This document shows, in pieces, positions 1-9,482 of a stretch of 64,000 nucleotides of DNA. Location: positions 62,001-126,000 of the forward strand of contig CP121450.1 in assembly GCA_029689965.1 (NCBI GenBank), written 5' to 3'. Source of the stretch: Curtobacterium flaccumfaciens (GTDB taxonomy: Bacteria; Actinomycetota; Actinomycetes; Actinomycetales; Microbacteriaceae). The notes under the pieces are model-generated. The model made no database searches. It had not been told where the DNA came from and worked only from the letters and a program-made list of their open reading frames with translations. The translations under genes were made by a program, and so were the position numbers. How positions within the stretch are numbered: position 1 is the stretch's first letter; every line of letters starts with the position of its first letter.

Positions 1-1412
1 AGCGCGGGCGGGATCGAGGCGTGCACGCGTTCGTACTCCGCCTCGTTCCCCGCGCGCAGTCGGGTGCGTGAGAGGACGCGCTGCATCAGTCGCGCAGGAA
101 GAAGCTCGACGACCGGCACCGCGACGTCGGGCCGGACGATCGGCAGCGTGAGCGTCAGCGTCCCGGCCGGCTGCCCGCCGAGTCCGGTGTTCTGCGCGCG
201 GGTCCCCGGCGGGATCTCCCGGTAGTGGATCTCGGACGCGTCGTTCAGCAGCTGCGCGTACTCGACCTTCCCGGCGAGGTCGGGCAGGTGCACGTGCTCG
301 AACGGCCAGGTGAACAGGTGCAGGTACAGCCGGTCGCCGCTCTGGGTGTACACCGTACCGGCGGGCGCCCGGAACTCCGACGGGCCGGCGCCGTACACCG
401 ATCGGGCGTGCCGGCGCATCCACGCACCGATCCCGGCGAGCGCCGTCCGGGCGACGGCGTCGAACTCGCCGCGGCCGGTGGGCCCGACGTTGAGGAGCAT
501 GTTGCCGTTGTTGGACACCCCGTCGACGAGCATCCGGACGAGCAGGTCGACGCTCTTGACGTTCAGGTTGTCGCGGTCGTAGCCCCACGAGCCGTTGAGC
601 GTCTGGCACGCCTCCCACGGCACCCGGACGCCGTCGACCTCCATCGGCTTGTCCGGCTGGTACTGCTCGGGGGTGACGAGGTCGCCGGGGATGTCGAGGC
701 GGTCGTTGACGATGATGCCAGGCTGCAGACGCTTCGTCAGCGCCATCAGCTCCTCGGAGCCCCAGTCGTCACGGCCCTTGCCGCCCCAGATGTCCTCGTG
801 GTCGTTGTCCCGGTACGAGAAGTCGTAGAACAGGTAGTCGATCCGTCCGTAGCCCGTCAGCAGCTCCTCGACCTGGCCGTGCAGGTACTCGCGGTACCGA
901 GCCATGTCGCGGCCCTCGTTCAACGCCGCGATGGCCGACTCGCCGTCGTCCCGCCGCGGGTGCACACCGTCGATCGTGAAGTCCGGGTGGTGCCAGTCGA
1001 TGAGCGAGTGGTAGAAACCGACGCGGAGCCCCTCGGCCCGGACGGCGTCGACGAACTCGCGCACGATGTCGCGGCCGAACCGGGTCGTCGTCGACTTGTA
1101 GTCGGTGAGCGCCGAGTCCCAGAGCGCGAAGCCCTCGTGGTGCTTCGTGGTGAGGACGACGTACTTCATCCCGGCCTCGCGGGCGCGGCGGGCCCAGTCG
1201 GCCGCGTCGAACAGGTCCGGGTCGAAGTGGTCGAAGTACTTCTGGTAGTCCTCGTCGGTGATCCGCTCGCGGTTCTTCACCCACTCGTGCCGTGCCGGCA
1301 GGGCGTAGAGGCCCCAGTGGATGAACATGCCGAACCGGTCGTGGGTGAACCACGCGGGCAACCCGGCGGCGTCGGTCGCGGTCTGCGGCTCTGCAGGTGC
1401 GGTGATGGTCAT
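1..1412 (-). CDS. alpha-L-fucosidase, GH29 family (3' end outside window)
   Basis: Hydrolyses terminal alpha-L-fucose from glycans. The frame is open without a stop from ATG at 1412 to the window edge (about 470 residues), so the C-terminus is missing. Early motifs are typical of GH29: FGMFIHWGLYALP near residue 24, AREAGMKYVVLTTKHHEGF near 75, and YLFYDFSYRD near 190, which should carry the nucleophile Asp. No signal peptide is visible, so the enzyme is probably cytoplasmic and acts on imported fucosides. An AAAGGAAG Shine-Dalgarno lies just before the ATG. It is the last visible gene of the fucose operon, 104 bp after the permease gene. Confidence 0.9.
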   Translation of the reverse strand, partial: MTITAPAEPQTATDAAGLPAWFTHDRFGMFIHWGLYALPARHEWVKNRERITDEDYQKYFDHFDPDLFDAADWARRAREAGMKYVVLTTKHHEGFALWDSALTDYKSTTTRFGRDIVREFVDAVRAEGLRVGFYHSLIDWHHPDFTIDGVHPRRDDGESAIAALNEGRDMARYREYLHGQVEELLTGYGRIDYLFYDFSYRDNDHEDIWGGKGRDDWGSEELMALTKRLQPGIIVNDRLDIPGDLVTPEQYQPDKPMEVDGVRVPWEACQTLNGSWGYDRDNLNVKSVDLLVRMLVDGVSNNGNMLLNVGPTGRGEFDAVARTALAGIGAWMRRHARSVYGAGPSEFRAPAGTVYTQSGDRLYLHLFTWPFEHVHLPDLAGKVEYAQLLNDASEIHYREIPPGTRAQNTGLGGQPAGTLTLTLPIVRPDVAVPVVELLPARLMQRVLSRTRLRAGNEAEYERVHASIPPA

Positions 1413-1516
1413 GTGGCCAGTCTTCCTTTCGGATGGTCGGACGGGAGGAACGGTGCGGGTGTTCGGGGTGGGCGGCGGTCCCGGTACGGTCACGACCAGG
1501 GCGTGGTGCGGCCTGG
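1413..1516. other. intergenic spacer in fucose operon
   Basis: About 100 bp between the second permease and the fucosidase gene. It holds the fucosidase ribosome-binding site; I see no promoter or strong hairpin, so the two genes are probably co-transcribed. Confidence 0.5.
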
Positions 1517-2425
1517 TCAGCGGCCGCCGAGTCCGGAGGTGACGATGCCCTTGACGAGGTGCTTCTGGAGCAGGATCAGCAGGATCACGGTGGGCAACAT
1601 CGAGATCACCGAGGCCGCCATCACGAGGTTCCACTCGGAGCCCTGCTGCCCGAAGAACTGCTGCAGACCGAGCGGGATCGTGCCACGGGCCTCGACGTCG
1701 TTCACGACGACGAGCGGCCAGAGGAACGAGTTCCAGTAGGAGATGAACGAGAACACCGCGAGGACGGCCATGGTCGGTCGGGCGAGCGGCAGCATCACCG
1801 AGAAGAAGGTCCGGATCGCGCCGGCGCCGTCGACCCGGGCCGCGTCGTCGAGCTCCTGCGGCACGGTGAGGAAGAACTGTCGCACCAGGAACGCGCCGAG
1901 GGCCGTGAACGCCCACGGGATGATGAGCGCCTGGAACGTGTCGACCCATCCGAACCCCTGCATCATCACGTACATCGGGATGACCAGGACGTCCTGGGGG
2001 ATCATCAGCGTGGCGAGGAACAGGACGAACACCGTGTTCCGGCCGCGCCAGCGCAGACGGGAGAACGCGTAGCCGGACAGCACGGCGACGGCGACGTTGA
2101 TCGCGGTGCCCACGGCGGCGACGAAGACGCCGTTCAGGATGAACCGGGCGAACGGCAGGTACGTGAACGCCTGCACGTAGTTGCCCCACTCGATCGAGGA
2201 GCCCCAGAGCGTCGGCGGCGTGGTGAACACGTCCGAGGACGGCTTCAGGCTCGTCGCCACCATGTAGATCAGCGGCGACACGAACAGCAGGGCGACGAGG
2301 CAGAGCAGGACGTAGCCGATCGCGGGCCGGACACCGCCGCCCTGCCGCTGCGAGCGCGACACCGCTCGCGGGTTGACCGTCCGGTTCGCCGAGGTCGCGG
2401 GCCGTGCCCGGGTCAGCTCACTCAT
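1517..2425 (-). CDS. carbohydrate ABC transporter permease, MalG type
   Basis: Inner-membrane permease of a CUT1 sugar importer, 302 residues, intact. About six membrane segments follow a basic 30-residue N-terminus. The cytoplasmic EAA loop that docks the ATPase is seen as ELDDAARVDGAG near residue 195. The start overlaps the end of the MalF-type gene by 8 bp, implying translational coupling and a heterodimeric channel. With fucosidase and fuconate dehydratase in the same operon, the likely substrate is L-fucose or a short fucoside (inference). No ATPase gene is present in the operon. Confidence 0.93.
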   Translation of the reverse strand: MSELTRARPATSANRTVNPRAVSRSQRQGGGVRPAIGYVLLCLVALLFVSPLIYMVATSLKPSSDVFTTPPTLWGSSIEWGNYVQAFTYLPFARFILNGVFVAAVGTAINVAVAVLSGYAFSRLRWRGRNTVFVLFLATLMIPQDVLVIPMYVMMQGFGWVDTFQALIIPWAFTALGAFLVRQFFLTVPQELDDAARVDGAGAIRTFFSVMLPLARPTMAVLAVFSFISYWNSFLWPLVVVNDVEARGTIPLGLQQFFGQQGSEWNLVMAASVISMLPTVILLILLQKHLVKGIVTSGLGGR

Positions 2426-3413
2426 AGTGCACCCACCGCTTCTGTCCGAGGAACTGCACGGCCGTGATGCCGAGGATGATGACGAACAGCACCCAGGCCC
2501 CGGCCGAGGCGAGTCCGAGCTGCTGCGTCTGGAAGCCCGTGTTGTAGATGTACTGCACGAGCGTCTCGGTCGCCGTGCCCGGTCCGCCCTTCGTGAGCAC
2601 GAACGGTTGGACGAACACCTGGAACGACGTGATCAGGGTCATCATCGTGGCGAAGAAGATCGACGGCGAGATGAGCGGGAACTTGATCCGCCAGAACAGC
2701 TGCCAGGCGTTCGCCCCGTCGAGCTGGGCCGCCTCGAGCTGGTTCTCCGGCACCGAGTCGAGCGCGGCCGAGAAGATCAGCATGTTGTAGCCGAAGCCCT
2801 GCCAGACGCTCATCGCGACGACCGCGAGCATGGCCCAGTGGTCGTCGGCCAGGAAGTTCGGTGCGTGCACGCCGACGGTCGACTGCAGGGTCGCGTCGAT
2901 GGCGCCGCCGGGCTGGTAGAGCATGCGCCAGACGACGACGTTCGCGACGATCGGCGTCACCGTGGGGATGAAGAACAGCACGCGGAAGACGTGCCGGTGC
3001 CGGATCTTCGGTGTCAGCCAGGCGGCGAGGCCGAGCGACACGACGAGGTTGAGCGGCACGTACAGCACGACGAACATCACGGTGTTGAAGGTGACCGTGC
3101 GGAAGATCGGGTCGGTGAACAGCTTCGCGTAGTTGCCGAGACCGGCCCAGCTGCGTTCGCCCAGCATCGGCCAGTTCATGAAGCTCACGACGAGCGACGC
3201 GACGATCGGGAACGCCGTGAACACGACCAGCCCGATCGAGTGCGGCGCGGCGAACGCCGCACCCCACCACGAGCGTCGGCCGACGTCGCCGGGGGCGTCG
3301 CCACCCTTCGGTCGCGGCGTCGCCGTGCCGTTCGCGACCGCGGTCGCGACGGCGGGGACGGCCGCCTCGGCCGCCGCGCCCGGGGCGGGCGCTGGGTCCT
3401 GGATGGTGGTCAT
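2418..3413 (-). CDS. carbohydrate ABC transporter permease, MalF type
   Basis: Partner permease of the CUT1 importer, 331 residues, intact. A low-complexity Ala/Pro-rich N-terminus of about 45 residues precedes the first membrane segment (FAAPHSIGLVVFTAFPIVAS). The EAA loop reads ENQLEAAQLDGANAW near residue 225. The family is recognised by the FIPTVTPIVANVVVWRMLY and LTKGGPGTATETLVQYIY blocks. It lies between the solute-binding lipoprotein and the MalG-type gene, separated from the former by a 109-bp spacer with a strong hairpin. Confidence 0.93.
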   Translation of the reverse strand: MTTIQDPAPAPGAAAEAAVPAVATAVANGTATPRPKGGDAPGDVGRRSWWGAAFAAPHSIGLVVFTAFPIVASLVVSFMNWPMLGERSWAGLGNYAKLFTDPIFRTVTFNTVMFVVLYVPLNLVVSLGLAAWLTPKIRHRHVFRVLFFIPTVTPIVANVVVWRMLYQPGGAIDATLQSTVGVHAPNFLADDHWAMLAVVAMSVWQGFGYNMLIFSAALDSVPENQLEAAQLDGANAWQLFWRIKFPLISPSIFFATMMTLITSFQVFVQPFVLTKGGPGTATETLVQYIYNTGFQTQQLGLASAGAWVLFVIILGITAVQFLGQKRWVHYE

Positions 3414-3458
3414 GCGACGACCTCCTCGTCGTTCGCCGGGTCCTGGTCGGTGGTGGGC

Positions 3459-3505
3459 ACGGAGGGGAGGCGCGGATCGCGACGTGCGCCGCGCCTCCCG
3501 TCCGT
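3459..3505 (-). terminator. intercistronic hairpin, palindrome family 1
   Basis: GGGAGGCGCGG at 3465-3475 pairs perfectly with 3489-3499. It sits between the binding-protein gene and the permease genes. Such a hairpin commonly protects upstream binding-protein mRNA or attenuates the permease genes, giving an excess of binding protein. The stem sequence recurs at many gene ends in this window. Confidence 0.65.
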
Positions 3506-3521
3506 CCGCTGGTTCAGCCGG

Positions 3522-4756
3522 TCACTGCGTGCCGAGCTGGCTGGCGATGGAGGACATCGTCTCCTTGCCGGAGGTCTGCCCGTTCACCGCCTGCAGCCCG
3601 TACTGGGCGAACAGCTGGCTGAGCTGATCGCTCTGCTTGTTGCCCGGCAGCGGGACGGCCTTGTCGAGCGCCGCCTTCAGGGTGTCCTCGACCCCGTCGA
3701 TCCCGGTGTTGTCGTACCAGGCCTGCTGTGCCGCCGTTCGGCCGGGGAAGGCGCGCCCCTGCTCGGCGAGCGAGGTCAGGACCTTCTCGCTGGTCATCGT
3801 CCGGATGGCCTTGAACGCCTGCTCGGGTACTTGCACTGCTTCGAGATACCGAAGCCCGATCCGGCCGCGTAGGAGCTGGGGCCGGAGGTTCCGGAGGGGA
3901 TCGTGGTGACACCGAGGTCGAACTTCACCTTGGCCTTCTGGCTGATGATCGACCACGGTCCGTCGGCGTACATCGCGACGTCGCCGGACACGAAGGCGTT
4001 GTCGTCGGCCGATCCGTCCGCACTCGCCTGCGTGGCGTAGCCCTTCTTCACCAGGCCCGCGATCCAGTCGAGTCCCTCGGCGAACTTCGCGTTCTTCGCG
4101 TCGAGCTTCCCGGAGTCGCTGATGACGCGGCCGCCGTCGTACCCGAGGATCTGCGCCTCGAGGGGGATGTCCTCGACCGTCGTGCCGTACATCGTCGTGC
4201 CCGCGGCCTTCATCTTCGCGGCCGCCGCCTCGAAGTCGTCGACCGTCCAGCCCGGCTGCGGGTCGGCGACACCGGCCTTCTCGAAGAGGTCCTTGTTGTA
4301 GAACATGAGCATGGGCCCGGTGTCGTAGGGCAGGCCGTACAGCTCCCCGTCGACCTTCATGCCGTCGAGTGCGGTCTGGTCGTACTCGCCCAGGTCGAGA
4401 TCGGCCTTCTTCGCCAGGTCGTCGATGGGCACGAGCACGTCCGTGTAGTTCGCGGCGCGGAGGGACTGGATGCTGACGATGCACGGCGCGGTGCCGGTCG
4501 ACAGCTGGGTCCGGAGCTTCGTCCAGTAGTCGTTGAAGGGCGACCCCTGGATCGTGACGTCCACGTCGTCGTCCGTCTGCACGGTGTCGGCGACCTTCTG
4601 CCAGGCGGCCTTGTCCTCCTTGCCGGAGATCCACATGGCCCAGGTGAGTGCGTCCTTGGACTGGCCGTCGCCGGCGCTGCTCCCGGCGGAACAGCCGGTG
4701 AGCACGAGGGCCACGGCGGCTGCTGCCGCGAGCCCGGCGGTGAAACGTCGTTGCAT
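3522..4756 (-). CDS. sugar ABC transporter solute-binding lipoprotein (one apparent frameshift)
   Basis: Extracytoplasmic receptor of the fucoside importer, about 411 residues after repair. The ATG at 4756 is chosen because GGAG lies 6 nt upstream. A signal peptide ends in the lipobox LVLTGCSAGS, so the protein is lipid-anchored. The body resembles CUT1 binding proteins (LTWAMWISGKEDKAAW, then GLPYDTGPMLMFYNKDLFE). The reading frame breaks at about 3826-3832, where restoring one C to a C run joins SGFGISKQCK to PEQAFKAIRTM. I treat the break as a sequence error. It lies directly downstream of the fuconate dehydratase gene. Confidence 0.88.
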
Positions 4757-4814
4757 CGGTGTCTCCACTTCGTCGTGGTGATCGGGTGAGGGGTGTCGGT
4801 CGGGTCGTGGGGGT

Positions 4815-6149
4815 TCAGGCGACGCGGACGGCGTCAGGGATCGGCTGCTCGGCGGAGGCCCACGCCGGGCCGTCCGGGAACGAGTACGTGTCGAGGGAGG
4901 CGGGCAGCGTCTCGGTGCCGGCTCCAGGCGCGGTCGGCGGCCAGTACCGGCCGTCGTGCACGTCGACCGGGGTCACGAAGTGCTCGTGCAGGTGGTCGAC
5001 GAACTCGATGCACCGGGTGTCCAGGTCGCCGGACAGGGCGACCGCGTCGAACATCGAGAGGTGCTGCACGGCTTCGCAGAGGCCGACCCCGCCGGCGTGG
5101 GGGCACACCCGGACGCCGTGCTTCGCTGCGAGGAGCAGGATCGCGAGGTTCTCGTTCACGCCCGCGACGCGCGTCGCGTCGATCTGCAGCACGGACATCG
5201 CATCGGCCTGGATGAGCTGCTTCGCGACGACCCGGTTCGCCATGTGCTCGCCGGTCGCGACCGGGATCGGGTGGATGCGGCGAGCGATCTCGGCGTGCGC
5301 GAGGACGTCGTCGGGGCTCGTCGGCTCCTCGACCCAGGCGACGTCGAACGGGCGCAGCCGATCGATCCACGCGACCGCCTCGTCGACGTCCCAGCGCTGG
5401 TTGGCGTCGATCGCGATCCGGATCTCCGGGCCGACCGTGGACCGGGCGATGCCCAGGCGCCGGACGTCCTCGTCGACGTCGCCGCCGACCTTGAGCTTGA
5501 TCTGGGTGAAGCCCTCGTCGACCGCCTCACGACAGAGGCGCGCGAGCTTCTCGTCGTCGTAGCCGAGCCAGCCGGGCGTGGTCGTGTACGCGGCGTACCC
5601 CCGCTGCTCGAGACGGCGCCGCCGTTCGGCGCGCAGCGGGACCGCCGCCTCGAGCAGCTCGAGCGCCTCCGCCGGGGTGAGCGCGTCGGTGAGGTACCGG
5701 AAGTCGACCAGGTCGACGAGCTCCTCGGGCGACAGGCTCGCGAGCAGCGCCCACAGCGGCTGACCGGCCCGCTTCGCACGGAGGTCCCAGAGCGCGTTCA
5801 CCACGGCGCCGATCGCCATGTGCATGACGCCCTTCTCCGGGCCGAGCCAGCGGAGCTGGGAGTCGTGCACGAGGGTGCGCCACGTTCCACCCATGTCGGC
5901 GAGGACCGATTCGGTCTCCGCACCGACGACGTGCTCGCGGAGGGCTGCGATCGCCGCCTCCTGCACCTCGTTGCCGCGGCCGATGGTGAAGACGAAGGCC
6001 GAGCCGACGTGCCCGTCGCGCGCATCGGTGACGATCTCGACGTAGGCGGCCGAGTAGTCCGGTGCGGGGTTCATCGCGTCGGACCCGTCGTGGTCCCGCG
6101 AGGTCGGGAACCGGATGTCGCGCACGCGCAGACCGGTGATGCGGCTCAT
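4815..6149 (-). CDS. fucD: L-fuconate dehydratase, enolase superfamily
   Basis: Dehydrates L-fuconate to 2-keto-3-deoxy-L-fuconate in the oxidative fucose pathway. About 444 residues, intact. The start at 6149 has AGGAGAG 5 nt upstream; an upstream in-frame start lacks such a site. Enolase-superfamily residues are visible in order: [11 protein letters not shown] (catalytic Lys), [10 protein letters not shown] and [10 protein letters not shown] (metal ligands), [10 protein letters not shown] (third ligand), [10 protein letters not shown] (catalytic His). The N-terminal [17 protein letters not shown] block is typical of FucD rather than other dehydratases. First gene of the operon with the fucoside importer and fucosidase. 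Confidence 0.93.
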   Translation of the reverse strand: MSRITGLRVRDIRFPTSRDHDGSDAMNPAPDYSAAYVEIVTDARDGHVGSAFVFTIGRGNEVQEAAIAALREHVVGAETESVLADMGGTWRTLVHDSQLRWLGPEKGVMHMAIGAVVNALWDLRAKRAGQPLWALLASLSPEELVDLVDFRYLTDALTPAEALELLEAAVPLRAERRRRLEQRGYAAYTTTPGWLGYDDEKLARLCREAVDEGFTQIKLKVGGDVDEDVRRLGIARSTVGPEIRIAIDANQRWDVDEAVAWIDRLRPFDVAWVEEPTSPDDVLAHAEIARRIHPIPVATGEHMANRVVAKQLIQADAMSVLQIDATRVAGVNENLAILLLAAKHGVRVCPHAGGVGLCEAVQHLSMFDAVALSGDLDTRCIEFVDHLHEHFVTPVDVHDGRYWPPTAPGAGTETLPASLDTYSFPDGPAWASAEQPIPDAVRVA

Positions 6150-6183
6150 CGTCTCTCCTGCCCGTCGGTCTCCATCGACCGAA

Positions 6184-6219
6184 CGAGGCAATCGAAACAT
6201 CCGATGTCTATCCTGTCAA
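6184..6219 (-). promoter_or_regulatory. fucose operon promoter with embedded operator
   Basis: On the minus strand a perfect -35 TTGACA (6219-6214) is followed, after 17 nt, by TTCGAT (6196-6191) as a weak -10. The spacer contains ACATCGGATGT (6207-6197), an almost perfect palindrome, so a regulator bound there would block polymerase. The sequence resembles operators of GntR/FadR-family sugar-acid regulators (inference). No such regulator gene is in the window. Confidence 0.6.
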
Positions 6220-6406
6220 GCCCCTGTTTCCTCGCGTTCGAGCCACAGCACCCGGTCAGTGACCCGATGACTGACCCGCACCTGGCCGATTCGCGCGTAG
6301 GGGGCGAAATCGCGCGCAGGAAGCAGAATCGCGCGTAGGAGGTCGGAAATTTCGACCCCCTACGCGCGATTCCGCCTCCGATCGCACGCGGGATGGGTCG
6401 GAACGG
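6220..6406. other. intergenic region with TCGCGCGTAGG repeats and hairpin
   Basis: Between fucD and the TetR gene. Three direct copies close to TCGCGCGTAGG (about 6292, 6310 and 6329) and one inverted copy (6359-6370) occur. The last two form a 45-nt hairpin at 6327-6371, placed as a terminator for the TetR gene. No coding signal seen. Confidence 0.55.
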
Positions 6407-7006
6407 TCAGACGGCTGCGAGCCGGGCCATCTCCGCCACGACGCCGCGGAGCCGGTCCGCCAGTTCGTCACGCGAACCGATGGTGAACCGGTGCGCAGCC
6501 TCGATCACGGCCGCCATCACCAGCGTCACCGCGGTCCGGGCCGAGTCGGCGTCCGCACGCTCGGAGGCGACCTCGTACACCGAGAGCCGCGCCTCCGCCA
6601 TCCACTGCAGCATCGTCGGCACCATCTCGGGCCGGGCCTGCACGAGGGCCTTCATCCGGTCGCGGTCGGCCGGCAGGTTCACGGTCTGCGCAACGAGGTC
6701 GCAGAGAGCCGAAACGAGCGAGTCGCCCGAGGCGAGGAACGCCTCACGCGCACCGTCGGGGATCGTCGTCGCCGGGAGCCCGAGTGCGGCGTTGCCCTTC
6801 GACGGGAAGTAGTTGAAGAACGTCCGGGGCGAGACGCCGGCGGCCGCGCAGATCTCCTCGACCGTCACGCCCGCGAGGCCGCGCTCGGTGACGAGGTCGA
6901 GCGCGGCCTCGTGGATCGCCTGCCGGGTCTGCTGCTTCTTGCGCTCCCGAAGGCCGTGGTCGCCGGCCGTGGCGGGCTCGGTGCTGCGTGCTTCGGTGGT
7001 GGTCAC
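6407..7006 (-). CDS. TetR/AcrR family transcriptional regulator
   Basis: About 199 residues, intact. The N-terminal helix-turn-helix reads GVTVEEICAAAGVSPRTFFNYFPSK, a classic TetR DNA-binding domain. The C-terminal ligand domain is not recognisable. GTG at 7006 is preferred over an ATG at 7039 because AGGAG lies 6 nt upstream. It follows the multidrug efflux gene on the same strand with a short gap, so it probably controls that pump and itself. A TetR-like operator lies at 9327-9341 in the pump promoter. Confidence 0.9.
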   Translation of the reverse strand: MTTTEARSTEPATAGDHGLRERKKQQTRQAIHEAALDLVTERGLAGVTVEEICAAAGVSPRTFFNYFPSKGNAALGLPATTIPDGAREAFLASGDSLVSALCDLVAQTVNLPADRDRMKALVQARPEMVPTMLQWMAEARLSVYEVASERADADSARTAVTLVMAAVIEAAHRFTIGSRDELADRLRGVVAEMARLAAV

Positions 7007-7065
7007 GGTGTGCTCCTGTTGCGGAACGGGGTCTCCCACCCGATGGTGGGAGACCCCCGTTCGGC

Positions 7066-9157
7066 CTAGTCGTCCGACGCGCTCCGCTGGACGGGGATCG
7101 AACCGGTGACCGGAGCCGTGGGCGAGCCCATGGTGTCCGCGGCCTTGACCGCCTGGACCTCGAGGTCGTCCGCCGTGTGCTCCTTGTCGGCCTGCTCCTG
7201 CAGGGCCAAGCTCTTGCGGAGCGGCGGCGCCTTGAAGAACCAGCTCAGGACGAAGGCGAGCAGGATCACCGCGAAGCCGACCCAGTAGACCGTGACGGCT
7301 GACGAGTTGAACCCGGTCATGAACGGCTTCGTGAGGGCCTTGTCGGCACCGTTCAGGTACGAGGTGTCACTCGTGTCCGAGGCGCTGCTCGAGTCGCTGG
7401 AGTTCGCCTTCTTCTCGATGGTCTTCGAGAAGCTGCGGGGCGAGCTGGTCGACCCAGTGCGCGCGCTGCGAGGCGTTCGACCAGTCGACGCTCACGGTGC
7501 CGTCGGACTGCACGGTCGCGTGGGCCTGCTCCGCCACGGCGGCGAGTGCCTGCTGCTCGGCGGCCGGGGCAGCCGCGGCGACCTGCTGGCGGATGACCGA
7601 CTGCGACGCGGCCTGCGGGACCGCGCCGGCAGCGACCTGCGCCTGCACCGCGGCGGTGACCTGCTTCGTCACGGCGGCGTCCGCCGCCTGCTTCGCCTGC
7701 GTGGCCGCAGTGTCGAGCTTCGTCTGGACGCCCTTCTCGACGGGCTCGATGATCGGGTTCCAGATCTGGTCCATCACGCCGTGGTTCGCCTTCGCACTGG
7801 CGACCGTCGGGTTGAGCGCCGCGTCGAGGGCACCGGCGAGGTTCTTCTCGTCCGCCGTCGCGTGCAGGATGTTCGTCGGCATGATCGAGAACAGGACCGA
7901 CAGGAGCACCGCTGTGCCGAGCGTTCCACCGATCTGGCGGAAGAACGTCGCCGAGCTGGTGGCCACGCCCATGTCGCGCGGCTGCACCGAGTTCTGCGAG
8001 GCGAGGGTGATGCTCTGCATGAGCTGCCCGAGGCCGAGGCCGATCAGGAACATGCCGATCATCAGGAACCAGAGCGGCTTGTCGATCGTCATGAACGTCA
8101 GGACGACGTAGCCGATCGAGACGAGCGCGGTGCCGATGACCGGGAAGATCCGGTACTTGCCCGTGCGGGCCACGATCTGCCCGAGGCGATCGAGGCGATC
8201 ATCAGACCGCCGATCATCGGCAGGGTCGCGAAGCCCGACTCGGTCGGGGTCAGCCCGGTGACGATCTGCAGGTAGAGCGGGATGGTCAGCATGGCGCCGA
8301 ACATCGCGAAGCCGACCAGGAACCCGAGGACGGTGGCCATCGAGAAGACACCCGAGCGGAAGAGCTTCAGCGGGATGATCGCGTCGTCCTTCATGAGCGT
8401 CTCGATCACGAGGAAGGCGACGAGACCGAGTGCACCGACGACGTAGCAGGCGATCGCGCCGGCCGAGCCCCAGCCCCACGTGCGGCCCTGCTCGGCCACG
8501 AGCAGCAGCGGCACGAGGGTCACGATGACCGCCGTGGCGCCCCACCAGTCGATGCGCGGCTTCGCCTTGGCGTCGCCGAACTTCGGCAGGTGCAGGAAGG
8601 CGATGACCATGATCAGCGCACCGATGCCGATCGGCACGTTCACGAGGAAGACCCAGCGCCAGCCGGTGATCCAGAGGATCTCGTTCGCGCCGGAGAACAG
8701 ACCGCCGATGAGCGGGCCGATCACGGACGAGATGCCGAACACCGCGAGGAAGTACCCCTGGTACTTCGCACGCTCGCGCGGGGCGAGGATGTCGCCCATG
8801 ATCGCCAGCGGCAGCGACATCAGCGCACCGGCACCGATGCCCTGGAAGGCACGGAACGCGGCGAGCATGATCATCGACGTCGACATGGTCGAGAGCAGCG
8901 AGCCGAGGATGAACACCGCGATGCCGAAGATGTAGAGCGGCCGGCGGCCGAACACGTCGGAGAAGCTTGCCGTAGATCGGCGTGGTGATGGTGCTCGCGA
9001 TGAGGTACGCGGTCGTCACCCAGGCCTGCTGGTCGAGACCGTGCAGGTCGTCACCGATCGTCCGGATCGCGGTCCCGACGATCGTCTGGTCGAGCGACGA
9101 CAGGAACATGCCGGCCATGAGGCCGTAGATGACGAGGAGGATCTGGCGGTGCGACAT
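7066..9157 (-). CDS. DHA2 family drug:H+ antiporter, 14-TM MFS (three apparent frameshifts)
   Basis: Multidrug exporter of the EmrB/QacA type. Signature blocks are MFLSSLDQTIVGTA (TM1), ITTPIYGKLSDVFGRRP (loop 2-3) and FGISSVIGPLIGG (antiporter motif C). Frame breaks lie at about 8962-8967 (extra T in AGCTC), 8176-8181 (lost C in GCCAG) and 7429-7434 (extra T in AGCTC); repair gives one continuous protein. An unusual insertion of roughly 190 residues, rich in Ala/Gln and probably helical, lies before the last membrane segment. The start may lie further upstream (TTG at 9236 after GAAGG) if a further base is missing. Followed by its probable TetR regulator. Confidence 0.88.
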
Positions 9158-9326
9158 GATCGGCTTCCCCGGCGCGCTGGCCGGTGAGCTTCTGTCGTCC
9201 GCGCTGCACCTCGACGGGTGCGGTGGCTGTAGACAATGCGGGTCCTTCAGGGGTGCGTGTGGTGATCGTCCGTGGTGGCAAGGGACGCCGGAGCGTGTGT
9301 GGCGGGCCGAGATCGGCGGGTCAACC

Positions 9327-9377
9327 TTGCAGACGCTGCAACTTTACACCATGAGCACGTTTGCCGCCAACGCAAAC
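9327..9377 (-). promoter_or_regulatory. efflux-pump promoter with TetR-type palindrome
   Basis: TTGCAGACGCTGCAA (9327-9341) is a 15-bp palindrome with 6-bp arms, just downstream of a -10-like TAAAGT on the minus strand. A second inverted repeat, GTTTGC...GCAAAC (9359-9377), covers the region of the -35. Both fit control by the TetR gene at 6407-7006. Confidence 0.5.
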
Positions 9378-9482
9378 TTTCCCATTGTGCATGTTTGGTG
9401 AACGCCTTCACAGCTTCGCGGGCCGGAGCCAGGTACCCGTCGGCCCAGGAAGCGCGGCGGGGCGGAGCGTAGGGTCCCGCGC

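Noticed and set aside
225..2467. Long plus-strand reading frames opposite the fucose operon
   Set aside because: They are Arg/Val/Asp-rich shadows in a very GC-rich genome, without ribosome sites or recognisable motifs, opposite well-supported genes. The same applies to the other long antisense frames throughout the window.
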